Source: Nodosilinea sp. P-1105
Lineage (GTDB): Bacteria; Cyanobacteriota; Cyanobacteriia; Phormidesmidales; Phormidesmidaceae
Assembly: GCF_012911975.1 (NCBI RefSeq)
Contig: NZ_SMDQ01000003.1
Span: forward strand, 106,422-170,421
Direction of reading: 5' to 3'
DNA: 64,000 bases
A program made the translations under genes and the position numbers. Numbering within the stretch: position 1 is the first letter of the stretch; each line of letters begins with the position of its first letter. The notes beneath the pieces were generated by a model. The model saw only the letters and a program-made list of their open reading frames with translations, was not told the origin of the DNA and ran no database searches. This document shows positions 46,349 to 54,935 of this stretch, in pieces.

Positions 46349-47384
46349 AGTCAAGTCCAAGTCCAGGGTTAGGGGAGGGCATTAGGCATCCGTCAACCAG
46401 GGATAAGCCGCTGAAAGGATCGTCTTGTAGATTCAGGTGACTGTCTAAATCTAAGTAGTCCGCCAGGGGAGCCAACTGGGCCATGGCCCCATTGGCCAGG
46501 CTGCTGTCAGAGTAGCAACCAAACATCACCTGAAGACCACAGGCCCGGGCCGTATGAATCATTCGCAGGGCTTCGGTGAGGCCCCCAGCCTTCATGAGCT
46601 TAATGTTAATGCCATCAATTGCTGGGGCTAAAGCAGGAATATCTTGCCCTTTAAAGCAACTTTCGTCTACGAAAATAGGTAGGGGAGACTGCTGCTTAAG
46701 GTCTTTCAGATCGGCATTTTGGCTCACTGAAAGCGGTTGTTCCAGGTGGGTCACCCGACGATCGCTGAGCCAGGTTGCCATGGCGATCGCATCGGCCAAA
46801 CTCCAGCCCCCATTGGCGTCAACACTGAGGCTAACATCGGCGGGAATGCCGTCATAAATGGCCTGGAACATCGCTTGATCGGCCTCAAGGCCAGCAGGAC
46901 TACCCAGTTTGACTTTAATCGCCCGGGCTGCCGTTTGCTGTAACCAATCATGCGATCGCGCCAGGGCCGCTTCAGGACTCATAATCCCCACCGTCACTGA
47001 CGTCGGCTGAATCTGCCTCAAGTCGAGGCCGAGGAAACGCCAGATGGGTTGCCCTGTAGATTTGCCACACCAATCCCAAAGGGCCACATCCAGGGCCGCC
47101 CGCGTGGCCGACTGCAGCCCTAGGGTCGCCCCTACCACTTCAGTCGCCTGACGGTCTAGGGGATGGTAAGGCTGTAGCGCCGACGTTAACTTAGCCACAT
47201 CAGCCATCAGTTGCTCCAGGGTCTGCCGGTGGCTGCCAATCGAGAAGGGTACCGCTTCCCCCCACCCCTCAACCCCTTCGGCCTTAACACGCAGCCAAAG
47301 ATTAGTCGACTGGGCGGTCGTCCCCCGGCTGATGGTCAGAGGCACCCGCTTATGGACCGTGAATGCTTGACAGGACAGTTCCAT
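46332..47384 (-). CDS. dgcA: Enolase-superfamily racemase/epimerase (dipeptide epimerase or DgcA)
   Basis: A 350-residue enzyme of the mandelate racemase/muconate lactonising group with catalytic lysines in KVK (K157 and K159) and K262 (INIKLMKAGG), and metal ligands D189 (SVDANGG), E215 (HLEQPL) and D240 (IFVDES). This pattern is that of L-Ala-D/L-Glu dipeptide epimerases; N-acetyl-D-glutamate racemase DgcA is a member of the same branch. Pairing with a DUF1611 gene favours the DgcA reading; murein tripeptide recycling (YcjG-like) is the main alternative. First gene of a two-gene operon, divergent from clpR. Confidence 0.8.
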   Translation of the reverse strand: MELSCQAFTVHKRVPLTISRGTTAQSTNLWLRVKAEGVEGWGEAVPFSIGSHRQTLEQLMADVAKLTSALQPYHPLDRQATEVVGATLGLQSATRAALDVALWDWCGKSTGQPIWRFLGLDLRQIQPTSVTVGIMSPEAALARSHDWLQQTAARAIKVKLGSPAGLEADQAMFQAIYDGIPADVSLSVDANGGWSLADAIAMATWLSDRRVTHLEQPLSVSQNADLKDLKQQSPLPIFVDESCFKGQDIPALAPAIDGINIKLMKAGGLTEALRMIHTARACGLQVMFGCYSDSSLANGAMAQLAPLADYLDLDSHLNLQDDPFSGLSLVDGCLMPSPNPGLGLDYVPHA

Positions 47385-47558
47385 GGCTGGGAAAAAAAGA
47401 AATGATCAGCACTGCGGCCAAAGTGAAGCCCCTGGCCCACGCCCAGAATGTTACCTCAGTAACCGCCAGTAGGTGGGGATATCCGTCTGTCCTTAGGTAG
47501 AACCCGGCTCATTCCCACGTTACACTGTAAAAAAGCCGTATTTGGGCGTCTTCGGTCT

Positions 47559-48248
47559 ATGAGTTTAGAAATAAAAGCCGTGCAAGCACCGTACTATGGC
47601 GACGCAATGTACCGTACGCCGCCTCCCGATTTACCGTCCCTACTTTTGAAAGAGCGGATTGTTTATTTGGGGCTACCCTTGTTTTCTGGGGATGACATCA
47701 AGCAACAGGTGGGCATTGATGTCACTGAATTGATTATTGCCCAACTGCTGTACTTGCAGTTTGACGACCCAGATAAGCCTATCTACTTTTACATCAACTC
47801 TACCGGTACGTCTTGGTATGACGGCAACATGATTGGCTACGACACCGAAGCCTTTGCCATCTGCGACACCATGAACTATATCAAGCCCCCAGTACATACT
47901 ATTTGTATTGGCCAAGCGATGGGATCAGCGGCAGTCATTTTAGCGGCGGGGAATAAGGGCTATCGAGCCAGTCTACCCCATGCCCGAATTGTCCTAAACC
48001 AACCCCGTAGTGGGGCCCAGGGACAGGCTACAGATATTGAAATTCGGGCTAAAGAAGTGCTTGATAATAAACGCTCCATGATGGATATCTTGGCCAAAAG
48101 CACAGGCAAGAGTCTGGAGCAGGTGATGAAAGACTCTGACCGGATGTTTTATATGAACCCGGAAGAAGCTAAAGAGTACGGCATTATCGATCGCGTTTTG
48201 GCCAGTCGTAAAGAGTTGCCTCAAGTGCCAGCTGGGGCGGGGGTATAA
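47559..48248 (+). CDS. clpR: ClpP-like subunit ClpR
   Basis: A 229-residue member of the ClpP family lacking the catalytic residues. Aligned with the neighbouring ClpP3, the serine of AASMGAF is replaced by glycine (GQAMGSAAV) and the histidine of IMIHQP by asparagine (IVLNQP). ClpR forms a mixed ring with ClpP3 in cyanobacteria and helps shape the active core, though inactive itself. N-terminal residues 1-30 and the C-terminal [18 protein letters not shown] are extra. Followed by clpP3 79 bp downstream, so the pair is probably co-transcribed. Confidence 0.95.
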   Translation: MSLEIKAVQAPYYGDAMYRTPPPDLPSLLLKERIVYLGLPLFSGDDIKQQVGIDVTELIIAQLLYLQFDDPDKPIYFYINSTGTSWYDGNMIGYDTEAFAICDTMNYIKPPVHTICIGQAMGSAAVILAAGNKGYRASLPHARIVLNQPRSGAQGQATDIEIRAKEVLDNKRSMMDILAKSTGKSLEQVMKDSDRMFYMNPEEAKEYGIIDRVLASRKELPQVPAGAGV

Positions 48249-48327
48249 CCCGCCGAAAACTACCCTCCGTAGACTTGTTACGGATGTTTTAGACCTGTTA
48301 TTACTCATCGTAGGTGGAAAGAGCACT

Positions 48328-48963
48328 ATGCCCATCGGTACTCCTAAAGTTCCCTACCGTTTACCCGGTAGCCAATATTCTCAGTGGGTCGATATCTACA
48401 CCCGTCTCAACCAAGAGCGAATTATCTTCTTGGGGCAAGAGGTGACTGATAGTTTGGCCAATTCCATTGTGGCGGCTATGCTGTATCTTGACTCTGATGA
48501 CAACAGCAAGCCCATCTATTTGTACATCAATTCCCCTGGTGGTTCAGTGACTGCGGGCATGGCCATCTATGACACCATGCAGTACATCAAGTCAGATGTC
48601 GTCACCATTTGCCTCGGTTTAGCCGCCTCTATGGGGGCATTTTTGCTGGCGGCGGGTAGCCCTGGTAAACGGGTCGCCCTGCCCCACTCGCGAATTATGA
48701 TTCACCAACCGATGGGGGGCACTGGTCGGCAGCGATTACAGGCTAGCGATATCGCGATCGAAGCCAAAGAAATCTTGCGGGTGCGTCAAGAACTGAACGA
48801 AATGATGGCGCGCCATACGGGTAAGTCCATCGAGCAAATCGAGAAAGATACCGACCGCGACTACTTTCTATCAGCCGAGGAAGCGAAGGCGTATGGCCTG
48901 ATCGATCGGGTGATCGAAGAGCGCTCCCAAGAGCTGGCTACGGTGGCCTCTAGTGCGATTTAG
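48328..48963 (+). CDS. clpP3: ATP-dependent Clp protease proteolytic subunit ClpP3
   Basis: 211 residues with the complete ClpP triad: Ser in LAASMGAF, His in IMIHQP and Asp in [11 protein letters not shown]. It should cleave proteins delivered by ClpC in the ClpP3/R core, the essential form in Synechococcus. Located after clpR, the usual arrangement. Confidence 0.95.
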   Translation: MPIGTPKVPYRLPGSQYSQWVDIYTRLNQERIIFLGQEVTDSLANSIVAAMLYLDSDDNSKPIYLYINSPGGSVTAGMAIYDTMQYIKSDVVTICLGLAASMGAFLLAAGSPGKRVALPHSRIMIHQPMGGTGRQRLQASDIAIEAKEILRVRQELNEMMARHTGKSIEQIEKDTDRDYFLSAEEAKAYGLIDRVIEERSQELATVASSAI

Positions 48964-49046
48964 GGGAATCCCCTAATTGATTGCGCCATTTCTACCGGAC
49001 CTTGGCAGAATAGGGAGAGAATTCTTATAGCCATTTAGGTTGGGTT

Positions 49047-49739
49047 ATGGCGCTGGCACACCACTATCGGATTTTAGGCCTAAGAACTGGGGCCAGCTTT
49101 GACGATGTCAAGCTGGCCTATCGTAATTTAGCCCGTCTCTATCATCCCGATCTGAATCCAGGCAATGACCAGGCCAAGGAACGGTTTATTCAGGCTACCC
49201 AGGCTTACGAAGCCCTGGCGGCCGCTTTACCAAAGGTAGCGGTGCCTGGGCGATCGCCCCAGTCCTCGGTGCCAAGCAAACCCCAGGCACCCCCTGCGAA
49301 CTCTCCCCAGGCATCCGCTCGATCTCAGACCCAGATCCCTGAAACTCAAACCCCGAAGCCCGCCCCTGCGGCAGAGACTAAACTGGAAAATACGTCTACG
49401 GTGCAGCCGGTTCCTGGCGGCTCGCCAGTAGACCAAAACCTGAAGGTGACCAGTTTTGAAACCCTACGTCATTTACTCAGTCACCAACGGTTCCCCAGGG
49501 CAGTGGCCTTAGTGGAAGGATTAGCCCAACGGTTCCCGGAAGATCCGGAGGTGCGCCAGTGGCATGCCATTACCTATTACCGTTGGGGCCATGACCTGCT
49601 CAACCAGGGCAATTTGAAAAAGGCAGAGGCGTGCCTGAAAAAGGCCTGCCGGGTTGACCCCCACAATAAGTCTTTAGGCCAAGCGATTCAGCAGGGTTTT
49701 CAACGTTTGGCCCAATTGAGTCAAAACTCAGTGGCCTAG
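49047..49739 (+). CDS. J-domain protein
   Basis: A 230-residue protein with a J domain at residues 1-60 containing the HPD tripeptide (YHPDLNPG), so it should stimulate an Hsp70 ATPase. Residues 65-120 are a proline-, alanine- and glutamine-rich linker. The C-terminal part (about 130-225) looks like two TPR helices (SFETLRHLLSHQRFPRAVALVEGL, AEACLKKACRVDPHNKSL). There are no zinc or substrate domains of DnaJ proper, so the C-terminal part probably selects the client. It is convergent with a membrane metalloprotease-like gene that has a J-like region of its own. Confidence 0.85.
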   Translation: MALAHHYRILGLRTGASFDDVKLAYRNLARLYHPDLNPGNDQAKERFIQATQAYEALAAALPKVAVPGRSPQSSVPSKPQAPPANSPQASARSQTQIPETQTPKPAPAAETKLENTSTVQPVPGGSPVDQNLKVTSFETLRHLLSHQRFPRAVALVEGLAQRFPEDPEVRQWHAITYYRWGHDLLNQGNLKKAEACLKKACRVDPHNKSLGQAIQQGFQRLAQLSQNSVA

Positions 49740-49746
49740 TACAGCA

Positions 49747-49825
49747 AGGCAGAAGTAAGAAGGCAAAATGCAAAAGAGGAGCTCATGCCACGCCAAGGTT
49801 TGCGCTGGCGTAGATAGGTGGGTTA
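49747..49825 (+). repeat. Dispersed 79-bp repeat, copy B
   Basis: The same element as at 11256-11334, here in plus orientation between two convergent genes. It contains a small dyad ACGCCA-TGGCGT within its right half. It may work as transcript end structure. Confidence 0.75.
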
Positions 49826-49844
49826 TCGCTGCATCCGGGACTAG

Positions 49845-51653
49845 TTATCGTCCTGGCCAGTGCTGGCTGAGGAGGATCAGGTCGTGTCGGTGACGCCGGT
49901 AGAGGACATAACCATAGACCCCGATCAGCGCGAGTAAACATACATTGGCAATGCCGTTATAGGTGTTAATCATATCCCCTGGGGTCCAGCCATGGCGATT
50001 GGCCAGAATATTCATATCCCCATGGTCGGCGTCGCCCCACAGGCCACCGAAGGGAATGGAGGCGCGGCCTCGGCGAATTTGTTTCCACAGGCCAAATTGT
50101 CCCCAAAAGGTAAAGGCAGCACCAAGTACCACTGGAAACCGGTAAAAATCCCAGCGCCAGTAATTGGGCATGGGAAAGTAGTACCCCACCATCAATAGGG
50201 TGCTGAGGTACAGTTCGCCACCGATGCCGCCAAAGTAAAGCAGCATATCAAACCGATTGACCGACATCACCCAGGTCATCCAAAACTGGAGGATGGCTAA
50301 GACCACTGCCAAACCCATGGGCCAGCGTTTTTGTTCCCGCCGCCCAGCCCAAAACAACAACCCCAGCAGGACTAAAATCCCCAGATACACCAGGAGCGAT
50401 CGCTGGGGGTTGATGTTAGTCCAACCGATGGGTAGGGGGATGGCCTGACGTCCCGCCATCCAGGCCACAGTGGCGTGGCCAAATTCATGGATCCAAATTT
50501 TGATGCCCCACAACAGCCGATCAATCATCGGTACAGCATTCATGGCCATACCTAGCCCCATCAGGGCTGGAAAAATCAGGGCATTGCTGTAGCGATTATG
50601 GAAAGACATTAAGTCGGTGTCTTCCATGGCGGTAGGGCGGCGGGGTAGGGACAGGGTCTGTTGCCAGGCCGTCTGACCGGTCCGACTGAGGCCAGTCACC
50701 ACCAGGGTATCGATCGTGGCTAAACCCTGGTCGGCCAAATTTTGGGCCTGGATCAGTTGGTACACCTGAGCTGTGGCCTGCTTGGGATTGGTCACCCGCA
50801 CCGCTGGCCAGCACACATGCAGTTCATTGGCCTGGATGGTGATCTGGGCCGGCAGCCCCAACTGCCGCAGGCGGCTGGTCAATTGCTCCAAAGCTTGGGT
50901 GGCAGGGTCTACTGGAGCCAGATGATGGGGAAGCGAGTTAGGAGCCGCCGTAGTCGGGGTAGCCGGGGCGGGGCGGGGCGGTTCAATCAGCGATTCCACG
51001 GGCGCAGTCGCTTGGGTGTGGGACTGCTCTAAGTAGGACTTGAGGGTTTCAAAGGCCCATTTAAGTGGCTCAATGGCAGCGCGATCGCTCCGGCGTAGGG
51101 CGGCGGCTTTGAGCTTGAAGTAACGACTCTCCACCTGAGCTAGGGGTGCCCCTAGGGGAAGCTGAAGTTCTGTATAGGCGCGGCTAATCGTAGCAGGAAG
51201 TTCCTCTGCTAGGGGGGATTGATGGTTACGGGAGGTGGGCGCTGCTCCCTCGGATGGATAGTCAGGGGCCGAGGCCGTTGACCTGGGGCTAGGGCTAGGG
51301 GGAAAAGGGGCTGGTTGCGGAGCCTGGGGAGCCAAGGCGCTGGTGGCTTCCCCCATATCCAGGAGGGAAATTTCGGTTTGCCAACCCACCGCAGATGCCT
51401 CGGTGGGTTCGGCCTGGATTTGCACAATGCCAATGGAGGTCACCCCTAGCCGCTGGATGTATTGGCGGATATAGGCCACTGTAGGGCCTTGAGGAGGGAG
51501 GGGGGAACCGGTTAGCCAGAGTTGCAGACAGTAGGTGTGGCGATCGCCCCGGACAGTAATCCCCTGGGGCTGGAGGGCACGGGTGAGCAAAGCCGCGATC
51601 GCGCCCCCATCTCCATCTTTAGCCTGTTCCAATAGCGAGGCCGCCATCGCCAT
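49845..51653 (-). CDS. Membrane metalloprotease-like protein (HEFGH) with duplicated N-terminal domain
   Basis: The 602-residue protein has a C-terminal multi-helix membrane domain with HEFGH at 389-393, an HExxH zinc site of M50-like type with the second histidine intact. A conserved third ligand could be D541 to D546 (GDADHGD). The first 100 residues and residues about 255-335 look like two copies of the same domain (RALQPQGITVRGDRHTYCLQLWL against LRQLGLPAQITIQANELHVCW). Between them lies a J-like helical region (PLGAPLAQVESRYFKLKAAALRR) without HPD. Related proteins are restricted to cyanobacteria as far as I know. Proteolytic activity is a prediction; the gene is monocistronic. Confidence 0.7.
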   Translation of the reverse strand: MAMAASLLEQAKDGDGGAIAALLTRALQPQGITVRGDRHTYCLQLWLTGSPLPPQGPTVAYIRQYIQRLGVTSIGIVQIQAEPTEASAVGWQTEISLLDMGEATSALAPQAPQPAPFPPSPSPRSTASAPDYPSEGAAPTSRNHQSPLAEELPATISRAYTELQLPLGAPLAQVESRYFKLKAAALRRSDRAAIEPLKWAFETLKSYLEQSHTQATAPVESLIEPPRPAPATPTTAAPNSLPHHLAPVDPATQALEQLTSRLRQLGLPAQITIQANELHVCWPAVRVTNPKQATAQVYQLIQAQNLADQGLATIDTLVVTGLSRTGQTAWQQTLSLPRRPTAMEDTDLMSFHNRYSNALIFPALMGLGMAMNAVPMIDRLLWGIKIWIHEFGHATVAWMAGRQAIPLPIGWTNINPQRSLLVYLGILVLLGLLFWAGRREQKRWPMGLAVVLAILQFWMTWVMSVNRFDMLLYFGGIGGELYLSTLLMVGYYFPMPNYWRWDFYRFPVVLGAAFTFWGQFGLWKQIRRGRASIPFGGLWGDADHGDMNILANRHGWTPGDMINTYNGIANVCLLALIGVYGYVLYRRHRHDLILLSQHWPGR

Positions 51654-51725
51654 ACTCCAGTGGTTGCAAATCCATATTAACCAGACTGCCCAGGTTGGTT
51701 ATTGTGTTACCGGGTTTGCGGTTCT

Positions 51726-51778
51726 AAATTTTGAATTTTGAATTGCTTCCCCTTCTGCCTTTCGCCTTCTGCCTTCCC
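51726..51778. repeat. Heptamer and AATTTTG short tandem repeats
   Basis: Two AATTTTG units (51727-51740 region) are followed by four heptamers at 51751-51778: CCTTCTG, CCTTTCG, CCTTCTG, CCTTCCC. Such short tandemly repeated repetitive sequences (STRR) are characteristic of filamentous cyanobacteria. Confidence 0.75.
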
Positions 51779-51780
51779 CC

Positions 51781-53214
51781 TTAGGCTGCGGCCCAGGTGC
51801 CGTGGAAACTGGGGGGAATTACCTCTGGTAATTGCAGCCGACAGATGGGGCCCTGGGGCAGGTGATGACCGTCGTAGATCCAGACTTCGCTACGGTGGTG
51901 GTGGCCATCGTAGACCACGGTAAGCACCCAGTGTTGCTGGGGATCGCTGCTGTCCACTGCCGGGATCGGTTCAGAGGGATAGCACCCCGCCTGGGTAGGG
52001 GCCGGGGTCAGGGTTTGACGGCTGGGGTCAAATTGGGCGATGCCGTCAAACAGTTCGGTTACAGGCATGGGGGTCTGGCTATGGACATTCAGGTAGGTCA
52101 GGGCTGAGCTGCCCTCCCCCATGACCGTAGGAAATTCACAATGGCGATCGAGCAGGCACTGGCGATCGATAATCTTGGCGGTGTGGGGATCTAGCCGATA
52201 TTGCCAAAGCTGGGCCAGGGCGGGGGTTGACATCTGACCAGAGGGCACTTCTTTGAGGTATTGGTTGGTGGCGAAGTCGGGATAGCGCACCACATCGAAG
52301 ACGATAGTGCCATCCGAGGCCAGATAGCTGCGACCAAAATGCCATTGGTACCAAGGGTCCACCTGGTTCCAGGCGATCGCCTCCAGACTGTCGGCATCGA
52401 CCACGATGATCTGGGTGCCCCGCTGGGGTTGCCATTGCAGGGCATCGCTAAAGCTTTGCAGCCCAAATACGGCGGGTAGGGGGTTGAGGCGCACCGGAGA
52501 AACGCAGAAGACCAGGTAGCGATCCGCCAGCACAAAGTCGTGGATCAGCGGAATACCAGTTAATTCTATGGTTTCGGTGCGATCGATCGCCCCCGATGGG
52601 TGACAGCGATGGAGCTTGAGCTTGGCGTTGCCCCCCGGAATTAGCCCAATATTGAAGATTTGGCCGGTGCGCCCATGGCGTTTGGGGTGGGCTGAAAAGG
52701 TATCACTGGCATCCAGGCGATCCAGGTGATCCAGGCCCTGGGTCTCCAGGGTCTCTAGGTCTAACCGATGGGGCAAGCCCCCTTCCCATAGGGCCAAGAG
52801 GCGATCGGGTAGGGCCAGCACCGAGGTGTTGGCGGCATTTTTGACCTGGGTCTGCCACCGCTGCCACCAGGGAATCGGCGGCAAGCTGCCATAGCCCCGG
52901 TAGAGGGGGCGATCGGCGGCTGCTTCTGCTTGCCAACCGGCGGATTGTACATAGCGGTAGGTGGCCCTGGCCCCCTGGGGGTGAAAATTCACCCGCAACA
53001 CCGCTCCATCCCCGTCGAACCAGTGGCTGACCGGTACGCCCCCCCGCTGCAACCGGGCCGGACCATTGCGGTACAGGGTGCCCCGTAGCCCTGGGGGGAT
53101 GGCGCCAGCGATGATTGTTAGTTCGGCTGTGGCAAACTCGCGGGGGGGATTAGCGATCGCCCCTGTCCACAACGCCCCTGTATGCTGTCCTGGGGGTGAC
53201 GCCGAAACCACCAT
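51781..53214 (-). CDS. Carotenoid (apocarotenoid) cleavage oxygenase
   Basis: 477 residues of the retinal pigment epithelial/CCD family. The four iron-binding histidines are seen in FSAHPKRHGR, LIHDFV, WYQWHFGR and PPSFHGTWAAA, spaced as expected. N-terminal GTLYRNGPARLQRGG and HWFDGDGAVLR also fit. Family members cleave carotenoids or apocarotenoids to retinal-like products. Direction and substrate cannot be read from sequence. Gene stands alone, followed by STRR repeats. Confidence 0.9.
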   Translation of the reverse strand: MVVSASPPGQHTGALWTGAIANPPREFATAELTIIAGAIPPGLRGTLYRNGPARLQRGGVPVSHWFDGDGAVLRVNFHPQGARATYRYVQSAGWQAEAAADRPLYRGYGSLPPIPWWQRWQTQVKNAANTSVLALPDRLLALWEGGLPHRLDLETLETQGLDHLDRLDASDTFSAHPKRHGRTGQIFNIGLIPGGNAKLKLHRCHPSGAIDRTETIELTGIPLIHDFVLADRYLVFCVSPVRLNPLPAVFGLQSFSDALQWQPQRGTQIIVVDADSLEAIAWNQVDPWYQWHFGRSYLASDGTIVFDVVRYPDFATNQYLKEVPSGQMSTPALAQLWQYRLDPHTAKIIDRQCLLDRHCEFPTVMGEGSSALTYLNVHSQTPMPVTELFDGIAQFDPSRQTLTPAPTQAGCYPSEPIPAVDSSDPQQHWVLTVVYDGHHHRSEVWIYDGHHLPQGPICRLQLPEVIPPSFHGTWAAA

Positions 53215-53264
53215 AAATCAATTCTCCATCGCCATAACCACCCCTTCATTCTGGCGCAGAATGC

Positions 53265-54845
53265 CTAGACGATGGTACAGGCCCCGCCCCGCCGGTGATC
53301 CCCTACCCCTGAAAACTCGCCGTCTGGCCCTACGGCCACCCCGTGAACACCACCAAAAAACATATTGGTGGCTTGCCACCAAGTACAGTGATCCCCCTGG
53401 CCAATCCCAGCGGCCTCCAGGCTGGCGCGATCGTAGCCCGGCTCCAGATGCAGCGCTCCCCGCTCCCAATGCAGGCGGGGGATGTTGACCGCTGTTTCAA
53501 TGTCCATGCCAAAGTCCAAGACGTTGGACACCACCTGCAAAATCGCCGTGCGAATTCGGTTCGAGCCCCCCGATCCCAGCACCAGCAGAGGTTTACCGTC
53601 CTGCAGCACAATCGTGGGAGCCATCATCGAGGAAATGCGCTGGTTGGGCTGCCACTGGTGAAACCCATGGGGATTGAGGTCTTCTTCCCCCAGCATATTG
53701 TTCACCATCACTCCGGTACCGGGCAGGATGTAGGAGGACCCTTCCCCGTTGGAGGTGGTCATACTGACGGCGTTGCCTTCCCCATCCACGGCACTGATGT
53801 GGGTGGTGCTGCCCCATTTATTGCTCCCCTGGCCCAGGGCCATCTGCACCTGGTGCCGATACTCAGCCAGATGGGTGGCACTGAGGAAGCGATCGCTAAT
53901 ATCAGACTGATACAGGTGGCGATCGTAGCCATTTTGTCGGGCCTGGTTGGTGAGGGCCATTACTGCTCGCAGGGCGGCCACATGTTGGGGACTACCGTGG
54001 CTGTACTGGTGAGGGTTAACCTCTGCCAGTAGCTGCAGGGCAAAGCCAATCAGGGTGCCCCCAGAACTGGGGGGTGGATTTGTCAACAGGTGGGTCTGGC
54101 CGTAGGGGACGTGCAGGGGCGATCGCTCGATCACCTGGTACCCGCTTAAGTCGGGCTGTCGCAGATATCCTCCCTGGGTACGGCAGCTGTCCACCAACTG
54201 AGCGGCCAGGCGTCCCTGGTAGAATAGATCGGATCCTATATGCACCACCTGATCCAGCAGGGCAGCGAAGTCGGGCAGATAAAACCAGTCTCCCTGGGTC
54301 AGCAACGTTCCCTGGGGGGCATAGATCCCTCGGGCCGCAGGGGTAGCGGTTAAGATTGGGGCTAAAATTTGAAAGCAGTAGGCCCGAAACGGTTCTACCC
54401 GGGTACCTTTGATTGCCCAGTGCTGGGCTGGGGTCACCACTGTCTGCAAAGGGAGACGACCCAATTGCTGGTGCACCTGCAGCAAGCCAGCCACCACGCC
54501 GGGCACCGCCATCGAGCCCAGGCCAATGTGAAATTCCTGGGTGGTGTCGCCAAAGTTAGCCTCAATCGGGTAAAAGTCGAGATCCCCATTAACCGCCTTG
54601 GCTTGGGGAGTTTGGCAGAAAAAATCGAAGAGTCGATTTTGGCCATCGGCACTGTGGGCCAACAAAAACCCGCCCCCAGCCAGGGAGGTGAGGGGAGACT
54701 CGGTGACACAGGCGGTAAAGGCAGCGGCGATCGCGGCATCAAAGGCATTGCCCCCCTGGCGCAGCATCTCAGCCCCAGCATCAGCGGTCAGCGGATGCCC
54801 CGCCGCCACCGCCCCCCGGTTGCCCCTAGAGATTGCCCCAGCCAT
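53265..54845 (-). CDS. ggt: Gamma-glutamyltransferase (glutathione hydrolase)
   Basis: 526 residues with the autocleavage and nucleophile threonine in STTHISAVD (T347) and the substrate motifs GNAFDAAIAAAF, ESPLTSLAGGGF and NPPPSSGGT. It transfers or hydrolyses gamma-glutamyl bonds, for example of glutathione. Unlike E. coli Ggt it has no signal peptide: the sequence starts directly with the conserved segment RGAVAAGHPLTADAGAEMLRQGGN, so it is probably cytosolic or exported by an unknown route. Divergent from the MATE exporter. Confidence 0.92.
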   Translation of the reverse strand: MAGAISRGNRGAVAAGHPLTADAGAEMLRQGGNAFDAAIAAAFTACVTESPLTSLAGGGFLLAHSADGQNRLFDFFCQTPQAKAVNGDLDFYPIEANFGDTTQEFHIGLGSMAVPGVVAGLLQVHQQLGRLPLQTVVTPAQHWAIKGTRVEPFRAYCFQILAPILTATPAARGIYAPQGTLLTQGDWFYLPDFAALLDQVVHIGSDLFYQGRLAAQLVDSCRTQGGYLRQPDLSGYQVIERSPLHVPYGQTHLLTNPPPSSGGTLIGFALQLLAEVNPHQYSHGSPQHVAALRAVMALTNQARQNGYDRHLYQSDISDRFLSATHLAEYRHQVQMALGQGSNKWGSTTHISAVDGEGNAVSMTTSNGEGSSYILPGTGVMVNNMLGEEDLNPHGFHQWQPNQRISSMMAPTIVLQDGKPLLVLGSGGSNRIRTAILQVVSNVLDFGMDIETAVNIPRLHWERGALHLEPGYDRASLEAAGIGQGDHCTWWQATNMFFGGVHGVAVGPDGEFSGVGDHRRGGACTIV

Positions 54846-54935
54846 GGTTATTCACTCAGTACATTCATGAGATATCCGCCCATTAAGCAATCTGACGGCT
54901 CGAATGTCAATGACGCTCTCCTGGGGTAATCGCTA

